DNA of 64,000 nt from Sorex araneus (taxonomy: Eukaryota > Chordata > Mammalia > Eulipotyphla > Soricidae). Shown piece by piece: positions 10,650-23,416 of this stretch. The DNA is taken from assembly GCF_027595985.1 (NCBI RefSeq), contig NC_073311.1, positions 32,829,557 to 32,893,556 on the forward strand, in the 5' to 3' direction. A program made the translations under genes and the position numbers. Each line of letters opens with the position of its first letter. Within the stretch, counting starts at the first letter, position 1. Below the pieces are notes generated by a model. It was not told where the DNA came from. It did no database searches and saw only the letters and a program-made list of their open reading frames with translations.

Positions 10650-12730
10650 TTTAAAGAAATTTAAGATAATGTGTCTTCTATATCTTGTATTTGAGGAAAT
10701 TTTGTTGTCTTTGTGGGTAAAAGAAATTAAAAATATCATTTTTAAATATTCTATTTGTGTTCAATATATTTTTAAAAATCTCTCTTAATATAGAATCAGG
10801 AAGTTTAAAGTGTGTTATTTGTTAAAGATTGCTCTCATCAGTATTATCAAAGAAGACAGTGAAGAAGAGAAAAACAATGGACTCGAATAATCATTCTGAG
10901 TTAATATCCTTCATTTTCACAAACTATAGGCAGGCCAATTAGAGTTTTATTTTCTCAAGTATAAAACACGATTGGACCAACTGACAGAATTGATTTGAGT
11001 ATGTTAAAAATGGCTATGGGAATGACTAGCCTTATACTCTGCACTCAGAACGTTGTTTTATTTTAATAAATTTTATAGATGAATGGTTGATTGAGACATA
11101 GTGTTTTAGTGATTTTATAGGAGCTTTCATATATTAACAGAAAAATCAAGTGTCGTTTGCCTTTTTGTGATAAAGATCTCTTTCCACTGCATTTTATCCT
11201 CTTATCTCTACTTCTTAAGCTCTCAGGATATAAACAACAGATGATTTTCAGATCTACATGGTTCCCTTCAACTACTCCCCTAATTTTCTATTTTAGCCAA
11301 ATTTATTGCAGTCATTTCTTAATTTTATTTTTTAAATTTCCCAACATAGTCATTGTAGATAAATTAGAATACCATACTAATTACCTCAATTTACCATTCT
11401 ACTTATGATCTACCCAGTAAAACATGGTTTGTAATCTCTATTTTGCTCACACAAAAATCAACAATAAATATTATATTGTTAATTATTAACTGTTACTACA
11501 CATCTTACTTGCAACATTTGACAATGCAGACCTATCATTTAAAAAGTATTCCTCTCATTTATTATTATTTTTATTTATAATCCGAAAGTTTTAGTTTCTG
11601 GCATTTAAAGATTTTAATAGGCTATCAGGAGTTATGTGATTTTCCTGACTATAGATAATCTCTGTGAGATTAAGTAGCTTTTATTATCCCCTGTACTATA
11701 AATTTTGAATCTTTATGTCCTAGTTGATCCAGCTGTAGAAGACATATACTCTAGTGTATGCATATACCCACTTTCTGGAAAACTCCCATTACATGTGTCA
11801 AAGACATATATATCTGACTAAAATTCCTTATTTACTTATTTTGATTTTATGTATTTGAGTGACACTATCATCTTTTTCAGTCTTCAAAACCAGCAATCTG
11901 AAAAGCATTCTTAACTCTTCTCTATTATTTGTGAACATATGATTACCATCACTTTTGAAAGAAACGAGGGGGCAAGATATAAATATAAAATGACCATGTA
12001 CAATGCTTGCCAGGTTTGGTATCTTTGTTTGCAGACTTAAACACAGAATGTTTTCCATAATCGGCGCAATATTTCATTTCCTATATTTTAATTTTTTCTA
12101 TAAACAATCCAATAGAGCCACCTCGGATTACTGGCTCCTAAAGGGGGGGAACTTAAACTCGCCATTGGATTTCCATCAGTGGAAGCTGAATAAACTAAAT
12201 CAAGAGATGATGATGATGTATGACTTTAGCTAACTGTTAAAGAATTTATGAAAGATACTTCCCAATCTTATATGACTGTATTTTGGGAGAGGAAGGAAAG
12301 AGAGATAGTGAAGAGATAGTCTGGCCATCAGGTCCCAAGCCAGCTTGCACCCAGTCCCATTTGGTTTCTGGCACGGGTCCCCCAAGTGTCCAAGTGCAGT
12401 TCTAGTGACCCCTGAGTAATGCAGGGTGCAGCACTGAAAAGTATCAGCACTTCCAGGTTTACTTAGATACCCCCCACACAGCAGAGCCCTACCCTTGTTT
12501 TATCCTCTGTCCTTTGCTCTGAACCACTGACCTGGTGACCAGAATCACTGGTGGGGTTTGGGGAACCTCCAGAGAGCTATTTGGGTGACCAACAAGAAAA
12601 AAGAAAAGAGGATGAAGGAATTCCAAGGCTTAGTTTTGTGATTTTGACATTATCTCTCAATGATACATTATCAAAAAGATATTTTAGAAATCTCCCTGAG
12701 ACTTTGGACATACTAGGTTCCAATACATCT
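10650..12730. other. Intergenic, mostly unique
   Basis: AT-rich to about 12260. A more GC-rich 12300-12560 block may be a very old SINE relic (GTGACCCCTGAGTAATGCAG), too diverged to call. Confidence 0.4.
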
Positions 12731-12741
12731 TTATTGAATGG

Positions 12742-12997
12742 CACTGTAGCACTGTTGTCCCATTGTTCATTGATTTGCTTGGGCGGGTGCCAGTAACATC
12801 TCAATTGTGAGACTTTTTGTTACTGCTTTTGGCATATTGAATGCGCCCTGGGTGGCTTGCCAGGCTCTGCTGTGCGGGTGGGATACTCTCGGTAGCTTGC
12901 TGGGCTCTCCGAGAGGGACGGAGGAATCGAACCTGGGTTGGACACATGCAAGGCAAATGCCCTACCCACTGTGCTATCACTCCAGTGAACCTTTTCC
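12742..12997 (-). mobile_element. Long-body SINE, antisense
   Basis: TTATTGAATGG duplicates flank it (12731-12741, 12998-13008). The tRNA-like head is at the right (complement of GGTTCGATTCC near 12930); the tail lies at the left as CACTGTAGCACTGTTG. Confidence 0.85.
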
Positions 12998-13059
12998 TTA
13001 TTGAATGGATATATAAAAAAACAAAAACACATGAGACACTGATGACATTGACTAGCATG

Positions 13060-13238
13060 ACTTGACATTTTGGGAGGGGGGAAAGGGGTAGAACAGCAGA
13101 TGGGTTCAGGGCATTCTGTTAGCTCTTCACTCAGGGTTCACTCCTCGCAGGGCACGGGGGATCGAATGGAGTGCCCAGGATATGCTGATGACAAGCAAGT
13201 TCCCTATCAGTGTATTACTGCTCTGGCCTCTGGCATAA
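13060..13238 (-). mobile_element. Old tRNA-derived SINE, antisense
   Basis: Diverged: CACTCAGGGTTCACTCCTCG, GGGGGATCGAATGGAG and TTACTGCTCTGGCCTC. Immediately follows the 12.7 kb SINE. Confidence 0.55.
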
Positions 13239-13805
13239 TTTTTTTGACAATGTAATTTTGTAAATAGAAATACAATAGAGAGGCTTAGATATATAGTATA
13301 AAAATGTGTGCTCAAATTTTCTTTTTGCAAATTAGTTGCTTGAACTTCCACAGACTGTTTAACTGTGGTGAGTCTAGCTAACTCACATACATTCGACATA
13401 ATTACTATGAACTTTGGTTGAGAATGTTGTTGAGAAATAAAAAGACCCAGAAATATCTTTAAGCCCAGAATGTGATTGTTTTTTATTTACCTGAAAGAGG
13501 TTTTTGTAGAGACCTGATGTGAGATTAAAGGATGGATGTACTTTAGTTTTGGCTTCTTTCGTTTTAGCATTTCATAACGGTTCTTTTCATTTACCTTGCT
13601 TCTACATCGTTTAACGAGAATATGTTGCCATATTTTTTCCTCCACATGACTTGGCCTATACAGATACTTTATAGTGGGAGTTTTTCTTTAATATCTGATG
13701 GTGCCTTGCATTACTTTGATACATAGGATAAAGAAATAATGAAAATATTATTGTAAAAGAGACATGAAAATAACACTTGGCTTCACTCTTATGTGACCAT
13801 TCTAA

Positions 13806-13982
13806 TATTTAATTTTTTTTTGCTTTGTTCTGTTTTGTTGTGCTCAGGGCTTAAACTCCTTACTCTGCTCTTGGGAATAACTCTTGATGTGTTTGGGGGA
13901 CCGTATGGGATGCCTGAGATCAAACTAGAGATGGGTACATGCAAGGCAAGCACCCCTCCTGCTGTACTATTGCTCTGGCTCC
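13806..13982 (-). mobile_element. tRNA-derived SINE, antisense
   Basis: GTGCTCAGGGCTTAAACTCC, GGGGGACCGTATGGGATGCC and CTATTGCTCTGGCTCC. Confidence 0.75.
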
Positions 13983-14134
13983 AGGTACTTATCTAATTCC
14001 CTCTCACATACATTAATAAACAACTATGCATTCATGTGTGCACATCCATGATTATAAAATAACAAAATCAGTGCTTATGCCTCTTAGTATATGTCAGTAT
14101 TTATTAGTACTGATAATATGACATTTCTGTTATA

Positions 14135-14318
14135 ATCACTGTATCACTGGCATCCCATTGCTCATTGCTTTGCTCGAGCAGGCACCAGTAATGTCTCCAT
14201 TGTGAGACTTGTTACTGTTTTTGGCATTTTGAGTACTCCACAGGTAGCTTGCCAAGCTCTGCTGTGAGGGAGAAATCCTCTCGGTAGCTTGCTGGGCTCT
14301 CCCAGAGGGGTGAAGGAA
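14135..14318 (-). mobile_element. Long-body SINE, antisense, lacking its tRNA head
   Basis: TCACTGTATCACTGGCATCC through GGGCTCTCCCAGAGGGG; the tRNA-derived head expected to the right is absent (5' truncation). A (CA)n run follows. Confidence 0.75.
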
Positions 14319-14359
14319 ACTAGTAAGCCTATCACTTTATATTTTGGTTCACCATAGAG

Positions 14360-14361
<2 letters not shown>

Positions 14362-14396
<35 letters not shown>
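14362..14396. repeat. (CA)n microsatellite
   Basis: Uninterrupted CA dinucleotide run of about 35 bp. Confidence 0.95.
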
Positions 14397-14397
<1 letters not shown>

Positions 14398-14894
14398 CTT
14401 CCTTGTTCTTATTGCTCTGAGAAGCTATGACTCATTTTGTTGTAAAAATAAAATACAAACCACCAAGAACTATCTTGCTTTAGAAAATTTTCGTCCAGAT
14501 TCTCAAGTCTTCTTCATCTAGATCTGGTTAGACTTAAACAACTCATCTCAGAGGGCACTGAAAAACAAAAAATAAATTACTTGAACACTAATTAGTTTTA
14601 AAATCATTTCTATAGAAGTTCAGAAGAAGTCCTTCCAAGATAACAATTCATCAGAATGCTGACAAAATACTAACAGTTTCATCACAGCATCTCCAGTAAT
14701 CTTAAAATACACTGAACCCTTCATGTTTTATTGTTATCCCTAGGCTTTTATAATACTACCATTCCATGTCATCTCAAATCAGAATTCTGTTGTAGCAATC
14801 TACTTAAATTGTTTTTGCAAATCATTTCATTTCGACCTTAGTCATATATTATTCAGAATACTCAGAACATTGTATTCAGATTATTGTAGGTAAA

Positions 14895-15448
14895 TGGCAG
14901 AGAGTCTCTTGCACACACGCCTGGCTGTCTTCCCCGGGGCCCCTCGGAGGGGATGGGCTCCAGCTTCCCTTCCCACCCCAAGCAGAGCTCTCGGCAGCCG
15001 AAGACCACCAGAACCTAGCTGAAGCCATGCTGGAGGCTCCTCTCTACACGTTCAGACAGGCCTCATGCATGAAGGTACTGGCAGAGGAACCCAGGTGTGT
15101 GTAATCCCATCAATGGTCAACATCCAGAGACTTAAAAGCAAGCTCTCAGAAGAGATATCTTTAGCCTACTTCTCTCTCTAGGGGAAACTGGCAATCTTCT
15201 GAGAGTTTCCTGCCCCCATGGGACAGCCTTGCAAGCTCCCCATGGTGTATTCATATGCAAAATCCAGTAACAAGCTGGATCTCATTCCCCTGACCCTGAA
15301 GAGCCCCCAGTGCAACATCGTTAGGAGGGCCAAGTCGAAATAGACTTCTAAGATCTCAGGGAAAGGACGGAATGAGATGTTATTAACCATCCCCCCCCCC
15401 CGAGAAATCGGTGATTAATGGGATATTGTGATTGTGATTGTGTGTGAT
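14895..15448 (+). mobile_element. Composite retroposon copy, 554 bp
   Basis: The 12-bp duplication ATTGTAGGTAAA lies at 14883-14894 and 15449-15460. It shares CATCCAGAGACTTAAAAGCA, TCATTCCCCTGACCCTGAAG and the TTCTAAGATCTCAGGG block with the 19.8 kb copy. It ends in a GTGATT-type repeat, not poly(A). It contains a C12 run near 15391-15402. Confidence 0.75.
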
Positions 15449-15929
15449 ATTGTAGGTAAACTGGTATAAAGTCCCTATCATGTCAAAAGAGAGCCATTAA
15501 TTGTGCCATAAGACTGAGGCTTGGTTGGTCCCATCACCATTTATATATTGATTTACTGAATCTTCTAGCATTTCAGATTAAGGAAGACATGTCCAACTGA
15601 CTAGTATTTGTTCTAAATTAATGTGCAGCTAATATTAAATTTCTCTTTATCTTTACCTGGGTCTAATTTGTCAAAAAAAGTAGTCTACGATTTAGAATAT
15701 GCCCTTACTTTAGAGAACACGGAGTTTTTTCCTCTGTGGAAGCTATATAATGCATGTATGTACTGTATACTCATACTCATATGCATATTAGTGTCCTAAT
15801 ATGCTTTAGAGTTTTTAAATGCCATTGAATTATATGAGTGATAAGCAGCAAGATCACTATGACTCAACTACCTATAGAGCCTTCCCTTGTCATGGGAAAA
15901 TTTAGAAACTTCAACATCTCTCTTTTTTC

Positions 15930-16097
15930 TTTTTAAACTTTTTTGGGTCACACCCAGCAATACTCAGGGCTTACTCCTGGCTCTTCACTCAGAAATTACT
16001 CCTGGCGGTGCTGGGAGACCATATGGGATGCTAAGGATTGAACCCGTCAGCCACATGCAAGGAAAAGGCCCTACCTGTTCTACCATTGCTCTGGCCC
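15930..16097 (-). mobile_element. tRNA-derived SINE, antisense
   Basis: TTTTGGGTCACACCCAGCAA, GACCATATGGGATGC and CATTGCTCTGGCCCC. Lies about 50 bp from an opposite-orientation copy at 16149, making an inverted pair. Confidence 0.85.
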
Positions 16098-16148
16098 CAA
16101 CTTCAACTTCTTAACAGCAGTTTTACTTATAATAATAGGTGGATTCCA

Positions 16149-16331
16149 GGGGCCGGAGCGATAGCACAGTGGGTACGGTGTTTGCCTTGCACTCGGCCAG
16201 CGGACCTAGGTTCGATCCCTGGCATCCCATATGGTCTCCCCAGCACGCCAAGAGTAATTCCTGAGTGCATGAACCAGGAGTAACCCCTGTGCATCGCCAG
16301 GTGTGACCCAAAAAGCAAAAAAAAAAAAAAA
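16149..16331 (+). mobile_element. Young tRNA-derived SINE
   Basis: Flanked by AATAGGTGGATTCCA / AATAGGTGGCTTCCA (16134-16148, 16332-16346; one mismatch). GGGGCCGGAGCGATAGCACA head; GTGTGACCCAAAAAGC plus A16 tail. Confidence 0.92.
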
Positions 16332-16939
16332 AATAGGTGGCTTCCAAAATTCAATGAAATAATTCACATTCCTAATAGTGATGGGTACATAATTTGGCAT
16401 TATTTTCTTCACTTTGGAGAATATCACAATTTTCCATAAATTTTAAAGTCCTACAGTAAATCAATTATTTGTATGTCTTATCAACTTTTATATATTTGTC
16501 TCCAAGGATCTGGACTTCAAGTATCCAATCTATATATTTAGATGATAAAAATTTACCCTATAGATTGTATCACTTGATGTTTGTGACATGGTATTTCTGT
16601 AGATTAAAATTAGTAGAAAGCCAACGATTTAATACAATCCAGAAACAATATGGCAAAAATTATATTGCTGTTCCTGTTTGGTGAAAGAAAACAGACTGCT
16701 TCTAGTTATTTTTTTTATTGGCATAGAGTAGAAAGACATTAATCAGACCAGTTGCTTCATACAAGGTACTAAGAGCTGTAATGACTTGGCCCACGTATGG
16801 AACAGAAGTTGTAACAGGAGTTGGCATCTAATTAAACTTTGGAAAATACATTTTTTTATCCTCTTACACTATAGTTCCACTGCCAAACACAAATGGGAAC
16901 CTGCTAAGAATCATTAATTCTGCACTTTTACCCCTTCTC

Positions 16940-17260
16940 TTTTTTATTGAATCACCCTAAAATAAACAGTTACAAAGTTGTTCCTAATCCTTTTCAGTCA
17001 CACACTGTTGCATCCCATCACCAGTGCACATTTCTCCCTATCAATGACCCCGATTTTCCCCCTGCCACCCTTTTAGCCTAGACTACCTCTATGACATCAC
17101 TTTTCTTCTCTGTCTCTCTGGGTCTCTGTCTCATTCTCCCTCCTCTCTCTCTCCCTCTCTCCCTCTCTCTCACCCCACTCTCTCTCTCTTTCTTTCTCTC
17201 TCTCTATCTCTGTCTCTCTCTGACTCTCTGTCTCTCTTTCTCTTCCTCTCTCTCTATTTA
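16940..17260 (-). mobile_element. L1 3'-end fragment, antisense, with CT-rich run
   Basis: TTTTATTGAATCACCCT, CAGTTACAAAGTTG and ATCACCAGTGCACATTTCTC mark a reversed L1 3' UTR. From about 17100 it passes into a 160-bp CTCTCT low-complexity run. Confidence 0.6.
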
Positions 17261-17269
17261 ATTTTAAGC

Positions 17270-19777
17270 AATGTGGTTTACATACAGGTACTTAAAGGTT
17301 ATCATGTATATCACTTTACCTCCTTTCAACTAGAAAGAAGTGCCAATATCTCTGCTTCTTTTATTGAAGGCGTACTGATAATATTTTTGTAGGACTGAAG
17401 AATTTTTTAATTATTTACCTATTAATTTTTTCCAGTTAGAGCAATCTTTCCATGGATTGAAGAACCAATGTGAAAAATTTGTTCCTTTTCTAAGGTAATA
17501 AATTCTGACTCTATATAAAAATCTTGGTAAATAAATATGGGAAAAGTATCGAGTGGATAAGGATAAATTTACTACTTGCTAGATTATTCCCAGAAATCCT
17601 CACTAGTACACTGCAGACATGTCCAACATCCACAGGAATCAGTTTGTTGTTGTTTTGTCAAAATGATGTTCATTTGTTTATTTTCCCCTTGGGGTCCATT
17701 TGGTAAGTACCTCTGGTTCTTTTAGGGGAAGAGGTTGATTAAAAAAAAACATACACTTGTAACTTGCATTGCAAGTCACTACTTAGATTTCTTTCTCAGC
17801 TGCTTAAAACAATTTAATGAATCCAGAGTATTAGAATTATAATTATCTAACCAACACCAGAGTGATATAATATTATTATTCTCTTTCCTTGGATGGGTAT
17901 GTTTAGAATATATCTTTCCTAATACTTAGCCAATGTTATTTAGAAAATTCCTTTCATTTATCTAGATAATGTTTTTATTCTTTCTCCTGGTATCCTCCTA
18001 TTTTAGGTATCATAGAAGATTAAAAGGAATGAGGCATTAAAAAGGGAATTTCCTCTAAAAGATATGCCTTAAATTGAGGAAACAACAACATTTTTAACAT
18101 TTTGGAATTGTGTAACAATTCAGAATTGAAAGGAAATTCAGTGTGGTTGTGATCATAAGCCTTATACCTCACCTAGTGTGTATGACATCATATATATATC
18201 TCAAGAATTGAGACACTGTTTCCACATAAATTTTCTTAATTTTTATAGAAAACAAAATAACACTGTATTTATCCCAATTCATAATGATATATTTTAAGCT
18301 TTCTTACCCTGCTTGCAAAGAAATGTCTTTTGCTTATTAAACTTAACTTTTGAAGTTCCTATATTTCACATGCAAAACTTGAGTATAGAACTGAGATAAT
18401 TGATTTTTTTACTCTTTTATTCTAGCTTTTGCATAAATTTGGGCCAGCCATTCTACCCTTTGATTATGGTTGTGCCCTACATATACCATTGTAACAAATG
18501 TAAGTTCTCTTAGAGTTTAACTCTCAATAGTTATGTCATCTAGGGAATCTATAAATACTGTTTCCCATTTTTTGTGCATCATAGTTTAGTTTCTGATTAA
18601 TTAATAATGTCAGGGATTTGACTTTTATCTAAGCTATGCAGATAGCCAATATTACATTACCCATATTTTCTAATATCATATAAATAATGGATTTCTGGTA
18701 CTTATGATGTCTTTATCAAATTCCTAGGCTATAAACAGCTGATAGAAATTATCAATTTTTAACAAAAAAAAGGATTTTTGAAGTCATAATCATATAAATG
18801 AGGAGTTAGAACACTGAACTTGGAAAATATAAGCTAAGCAAATAGATAGAAATAACTATTTCAAGAAAGTTCCACTGAATTATTATTTGAAGTTTACTAA
18901 AATCAAATGGTCCCACCGATCTCTTCATTGGGTCAGTGGATCACTGCAATTAAATTTTACCAAAAATGTAAAGTATATTTGAGTAAATAAACTCACTACA
19001 AGTTTCAGCATGAGCTTTTGAGATTGGAAACAAAGAAGAAATTCCTTAGTGGCTATTGAACCCAAATAAGATTACAATTAAAGTAGCTTACTACATAAGA
19101 GTTTGGAATTTGTACATATAATGACATGACTGGTTTTTATCCAGGAATATATTAAAGAATATATTTGTAACATTCTGTAGTTAAGGTTACTGTCCAGAAG
19201 AAATGAGGCCACCAATGGTAGAAGGAAAGTTTAATGGGTTGGAATGAAAAGCTAGTGAATAAAATACTTCTCAAACGCACTTTGATAAAGAGAGAAAACT
19301 AACAGGCTACTTGTTTATTTATTTAGTCAGAGGTCAAGTGTAAATGAAAGCATTAATTGTACATCCAGTGCTTTACTGATCTTTCTTTTTTTTTTCCTTT
19401 CCTTTCCTTCCTAATAAGATCTTCTAAGGGTGGGGAGGGTCAGTATTTTTTTTTTCATTTTTTTCTTATATTTGGTTGCTGAAGATAAAAAGAGACTACT
19501 GGGGAATATTATAATGTAATTATTACACATTTTCATGTGTATGTAAATGTAAAAGTGTATTTTATTTAATTTTATATATTATATATTTTTAACCAACCAT
19601 AGTATACTGTTTTAAGCTTACAGTGTTTACATTTTGTCACTGCTTCAAATCAAAAGATTTTTATTGGAAATATTCTTTGAGAAACAAGGATATTATATAA
19701 AAAAATTATGTTTGTCTTCCTATTGGAATAGTCACTTACTTCCATGACTAGAGACAATATCCATATTTTTATTATTC
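17270..19777. other. Intergenic, unique AT-rich DNA
   Basis: No SINE, L1, RNA gene or convincing frame recognised over 2.5 kb; the longest SINE-free stretch before LUM apart from 27.2-29.2 kb. Confidence 0.55.
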
Positions 19778-19790
19778 ATAATTTTGATGA

Positions 19791-20519
19791 GTCTCCTACT
19801 CCCTCACCAGGCTTTCCTCACTGGGGCCCCTCAGAGCAGAGCAGGTTGAGATTCCCTCCCTACACCAAGCAGAGCCCCGGCAGCCAAAGGCCTCCGAAAC
19901 CCAGCCACAACCATGCTCAGGGCCACTCTACACACGCTCGGACGAGCCTCACCCATGAAGGAACCGGGAGAGGAACCCAGGTATGCAGAACCCAGAGCTG
20001 AGATCTCCAAGTCTGCTTGGACTGGGACTGGGTCTCCTCCACCCAGATCCCCTATATTCCAGTAGCTTGGCAGTTACACCCGGAAACTGCCCCTGGTGCA
20101 AATCTCACCAATGGTCAAGATCCAGAGACTATGAAACAAAGCTCCCGGAAGCACACAACCTCTTATAGTATAGCCCACTGATATACCTAAAGCATCACAC
20201 ATGCTTTTGGTTTTAACATACTTGTATTCTCTTATATACATTCTCTGTCCCTCTTGGAGAGCCCAGCAAGCTACCAGAATATCTTTCATACATGGAGGAG
20301 TCTGGCAAGCTCCCTGTGGCATATTCGATATGCCAAATACAATAACAATAACGGGTCTCATTCTCCTGACCCTGAAAAATCCTCCAATATGGCACCAATT
20401 GGAAGGACAAGAAAGGAGAGGCTGCTAAAATCTCAGGGCTGGGATGAATGGAGACATTACTGATGCCCGCTAGAGCAAATTGATGAACAACAGGATGACA
20501 GTGATACAATGATATAGTG
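19791..20519 (+). mobile_element. Composite retroposon with non-poly(A) tail, longest copy
   Basis: The 729 bp unit is bounded by ATAATTTTGATGA (19778-19790 and 20520-20532). The 5' half contains GCAGAGCCCCGGCAGCC, CATGAAGGAACCGGGAGAGG and GGTCAAGATCCAGAGACT. The 3' third contains GGCATATTCGATATGCCAAA, GTCTCATTCTCCTGACCCTG, CTGCTAAAATCTCAGGGCTG and ends GATGACAGTGATACAATGAT. No tRNA-like A/B boxes are visible at its start. Function and family name unknown to me. Confidence 0.75.
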
Positions 20520-20993
20520 ATAATTTTGATGAAGACACTTTTTTCCCCTTAAAATTGTAAGAAATAATTAAAGAAGAAACTACAAAGATAAAATGGCTGG
20601 TTTGTTTTATGGTCACAAAAGCTTATGTCCTAAAGAAGTGTAACTCAAACATACTTTTGTACATGTAATTCTCTCAAAAAGAAGCAAAATGTTTGTTATA
20701 CTATGTTTAGTGCTGCCAGTGTATAGTAATGGAAATTCCAGAAACCATTGCGAATTTCATTTATTGAATCCGAAGAAATAAACTGATGGTAATACTGCCA
20801 ACTGTTCTCCACCCTCTATTTGCTAAATTAGGAGAGCAGAAAGAAGGTGATTGTAGTTGTAGTCTGAAAGCCACTGTCAGATTACTTTCAGAGAATTCTT
20901 TTACTCTTTATCCAAGTTTTAAGAGAATCATTTTCTAGTGAAATGAAGGAAAAGTTATTAGTTATGTTTTTGAGTAAAAGAAAAGCTAAGATA

Positions 20994-21155
20994 CTGGCCA
21001 GAGAGATAACACGCTGGAACATATCCCGATGCAGAAGGTCAGGGTTTAATTTCCAGCACTGCATAATCCTCCAAGAATTGCCAGGGGCAATGATTGGGCT
21101 AGACTGGCCCCTGAATACTGTTGAGTATGGCCCCCAAATACCCTCCCAAACATCC
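20994..21155 (+). mobile_element. Old tRNA-derived SINE
   Basis: GGCCAGAGAGATAACACGCT head and GAGTATGGCCCCCAAATACC end; strongly diverged. Confidence 0.6.
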
Positions 21156-21179
21156 AGACAGTAATAGCTCTAATTTTTA

Positions 21180-22010
21180 TCTCTATGTCTAGCTCAGGAG
21201 CTCCTAATGACTTTGGTATCAAACTGTTGCCCGTTTGGATTCCCAGGTGACATATAAAGTGGGGAGCAGAGAGGTGGCAGCCTCAAAATGGGAATTAATG
21301 GTGTTCCCTCTGTCACCCTGGTAAAGCCTGAGAGAATTAGGACTGATAACGTCTATGGGGCTTGAGCCTCTGTAGGACAAGACCAGCCCCACGCGGCAGT
21401 CATTAGCGGCTCATGGTGTCCACTTTTTCTGCTAGCATGGGAGTGGATTCCTTATACCTGTTTTCTCTCAGAGTCTTGGACTCTATCTGGAGAGAAAATT
21501 TGCTCTTTGCAGGAAAGGGCAGTGGGTCCTAGATCTCACTCAGGCCTTTTGGGCCCATTGTCTTTGTCCTAGAATTTCAGGAGAAAAAGAACAGTGAAGT
21601 ATAAGTTTATTGTCAAATAAAGGGAGATAAGGAGAGAGGTTAGGTAAGAAACCATATATAAGCTCAAGTTTACATACAATTTTTGCAAACTGCCTCTCAC
21701 CCAGTGTGTTGCTAGAGGGTTTACCAATGGAAAGACCTTGGAGGCTTTGATGATCTTCTTTTGATATATTTTTTCCTGGTCTTTGTTTCAGTAATGGGGA
21801 CTCTTCTCACTGCTGGCTGGCCTAGTCACTTCTCCTTGGGAAGCCATCCTTGCAGTTGGCCTGGAATTTTGCATCTTGATGGTTTTCTGGGCTTCTATGA
21901 ATGTACTTTTGTGTCAAAGGCTTTTATGCCTTTGGGCTGGTTTTAGTTTCTGACAGTGTTTTTTCCCAACATCCATTACCTGGACCCCCTAGCTTCATGC
22001 CTGTACTCAC
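21180..22010. other. Unidentified segment, possible old repeat
   Basis: Composition shifts to balanced GC with AATAAA at 21616-21621 and no matching SINE or L1 sequence. Open frames are short. Could be an LTR relic or a processed noncoding transcript; not identified. Confidence 0.25.
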
Positions 22011-23060
22011 CCAAAACTATTCTTTTGTAATAAGTACACTAAAGAATGCTATAACAGGTGTTTAACATTGTTATGATATGATACGTAGAGACAAAATAAG
22101 GAACTTTTTATTTTCTCCAATTCTTCTTAAAAAGATGCTATCTAGTTGGGTCACATGAGATAACACATTATTAAAGGACTATTACAGAATATTCCTTCAA
22201 AATGGTCTTTGCAGACTGAAATAAAGCTTACATCTTAACAAAAGAATTCATGACCTAACTTTTTGCAATATTTTTCCTTTACCATTTCAACCTAAAAATA
22301 TGAAATTTTATAGTGAGTTCAAACCTTTTTTTAGAAATTTATATTCTAAATGTCAGTACTATTTTTATTTTCACCTTTATTTTCCATCATAATCTGAAGT
22401 ATTCTTTTATCTGCTTAAATGTTGGTGAATAATAATTATTAGAGAAAAAATAGCCAAAAGGAAAATTCAACAACGAAACACTTTTTATAGAAAAGAATTC
22501 TTGTAAAGTAAAGTAAAGCTACTGGAATCGACAGAGATTTGGCCAGGAATATTCACTGTTAAGTAGTTTTACCCTCAGGTAGAGAATTTCAGATTTTATT
22601 TGAAATACTAGAAATCTAAAACTAACTGGCCACATAACCCCCTACACACTTTATAATTTCTCCCAAACCAAAATCTTTATTCTGAAGAGCACATGCAAAG
22701 TATGATCAACATTATTAGCTATATTGTCAACTACAGTCATAAAAACTCAACTCTATTGATTTTTTTTCAATTGACAACTGCTTTCTATTTCTAAGACTAT
22801 AATTCAAAACCATAAACATTATTAAATATTTAGATTAAGTCCTGGAAGGCTAGCTTGCATACTTTTAACATACTACTTTACTATTAACAAATACCTTTGG
22901 ACAATTTTAAATATGGCCTAACCCTTTTCTAAATTCTTAGAAGAATTATTGTGTCAGTTCATATTACAAGACTAATTTCTTTACATAATTATTTCAGGAA
23001 GGAAAAAATGTAAATTTAATAGAAAATTACTTCTTTTAGTATGTTTCAAAATATTTGGTT
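22010..23060. other. Intergenic, nothing recognised
   Basis: AT-rich unique sequence without repeats or frames. Confidence 0.55.
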
Positions 23061-23065
23061 TAGGG

Positions 23066-23216
23066 ATTCTTTTGTTTTGTTTTGTTTTGTTTTGATTCTG
23101 TACTCAGGAGTTACTCCTGGGCCTGCTCAGGGACGATACGGGATGCTGGACATTGAACCTATGTAGGATGCCTGCAAGATAAATGCCATACTTCCTGTAC
23201 TATTTCTCCAACCCTA
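23066..23216 (-). mobile_element. tRNA-derived SINE, antisense, with (TTTTG)n tail
   Basis: The tail is a GTTTT pentamer repeat (23069-23094), then CTCAGGAGTTACTCCTGGGC and TGTACTATTTCTCCAACCC. Confidence 0.75.
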
Positions 23217-23244
23217 ATCAACTAAGTCTTAAAATGTATAGTCA

Positions 23245-23416
23245 GGGGCTGGAGCGATAGCACAGCGGGTAGGGCGTTTGCCTTGCATGTGGTCGACCCG
23301 GGTTCGATTCCCAGCATCCCATATGGTCCCCTGAGCACCGCCAGGAGTGATTCCTGAGTGCAGAGCCAGGAGTAACCCCTGTGCATCGCCAGGTGTGACC
23401 CAAAAAGCAAAAAAAA
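23245..23416 (+). mobile_element. Young tRNA-derived SINE
   Basis: 14-bp duplication AAAATGTATAGTCA (23231-23244, 23417-23430). Near-consensus: A box TAGCACAGCGGG, B box GGTTCGATTCC, poly(A) tail. Confidence 0.95.

Noticed and set aside
23245-23320. A and B box motifs considered as a tRNA gene
   Set aside because: Part of a SINE with a TSD and poly(A) tail; no cloverleaf with acceptor pairing identified.
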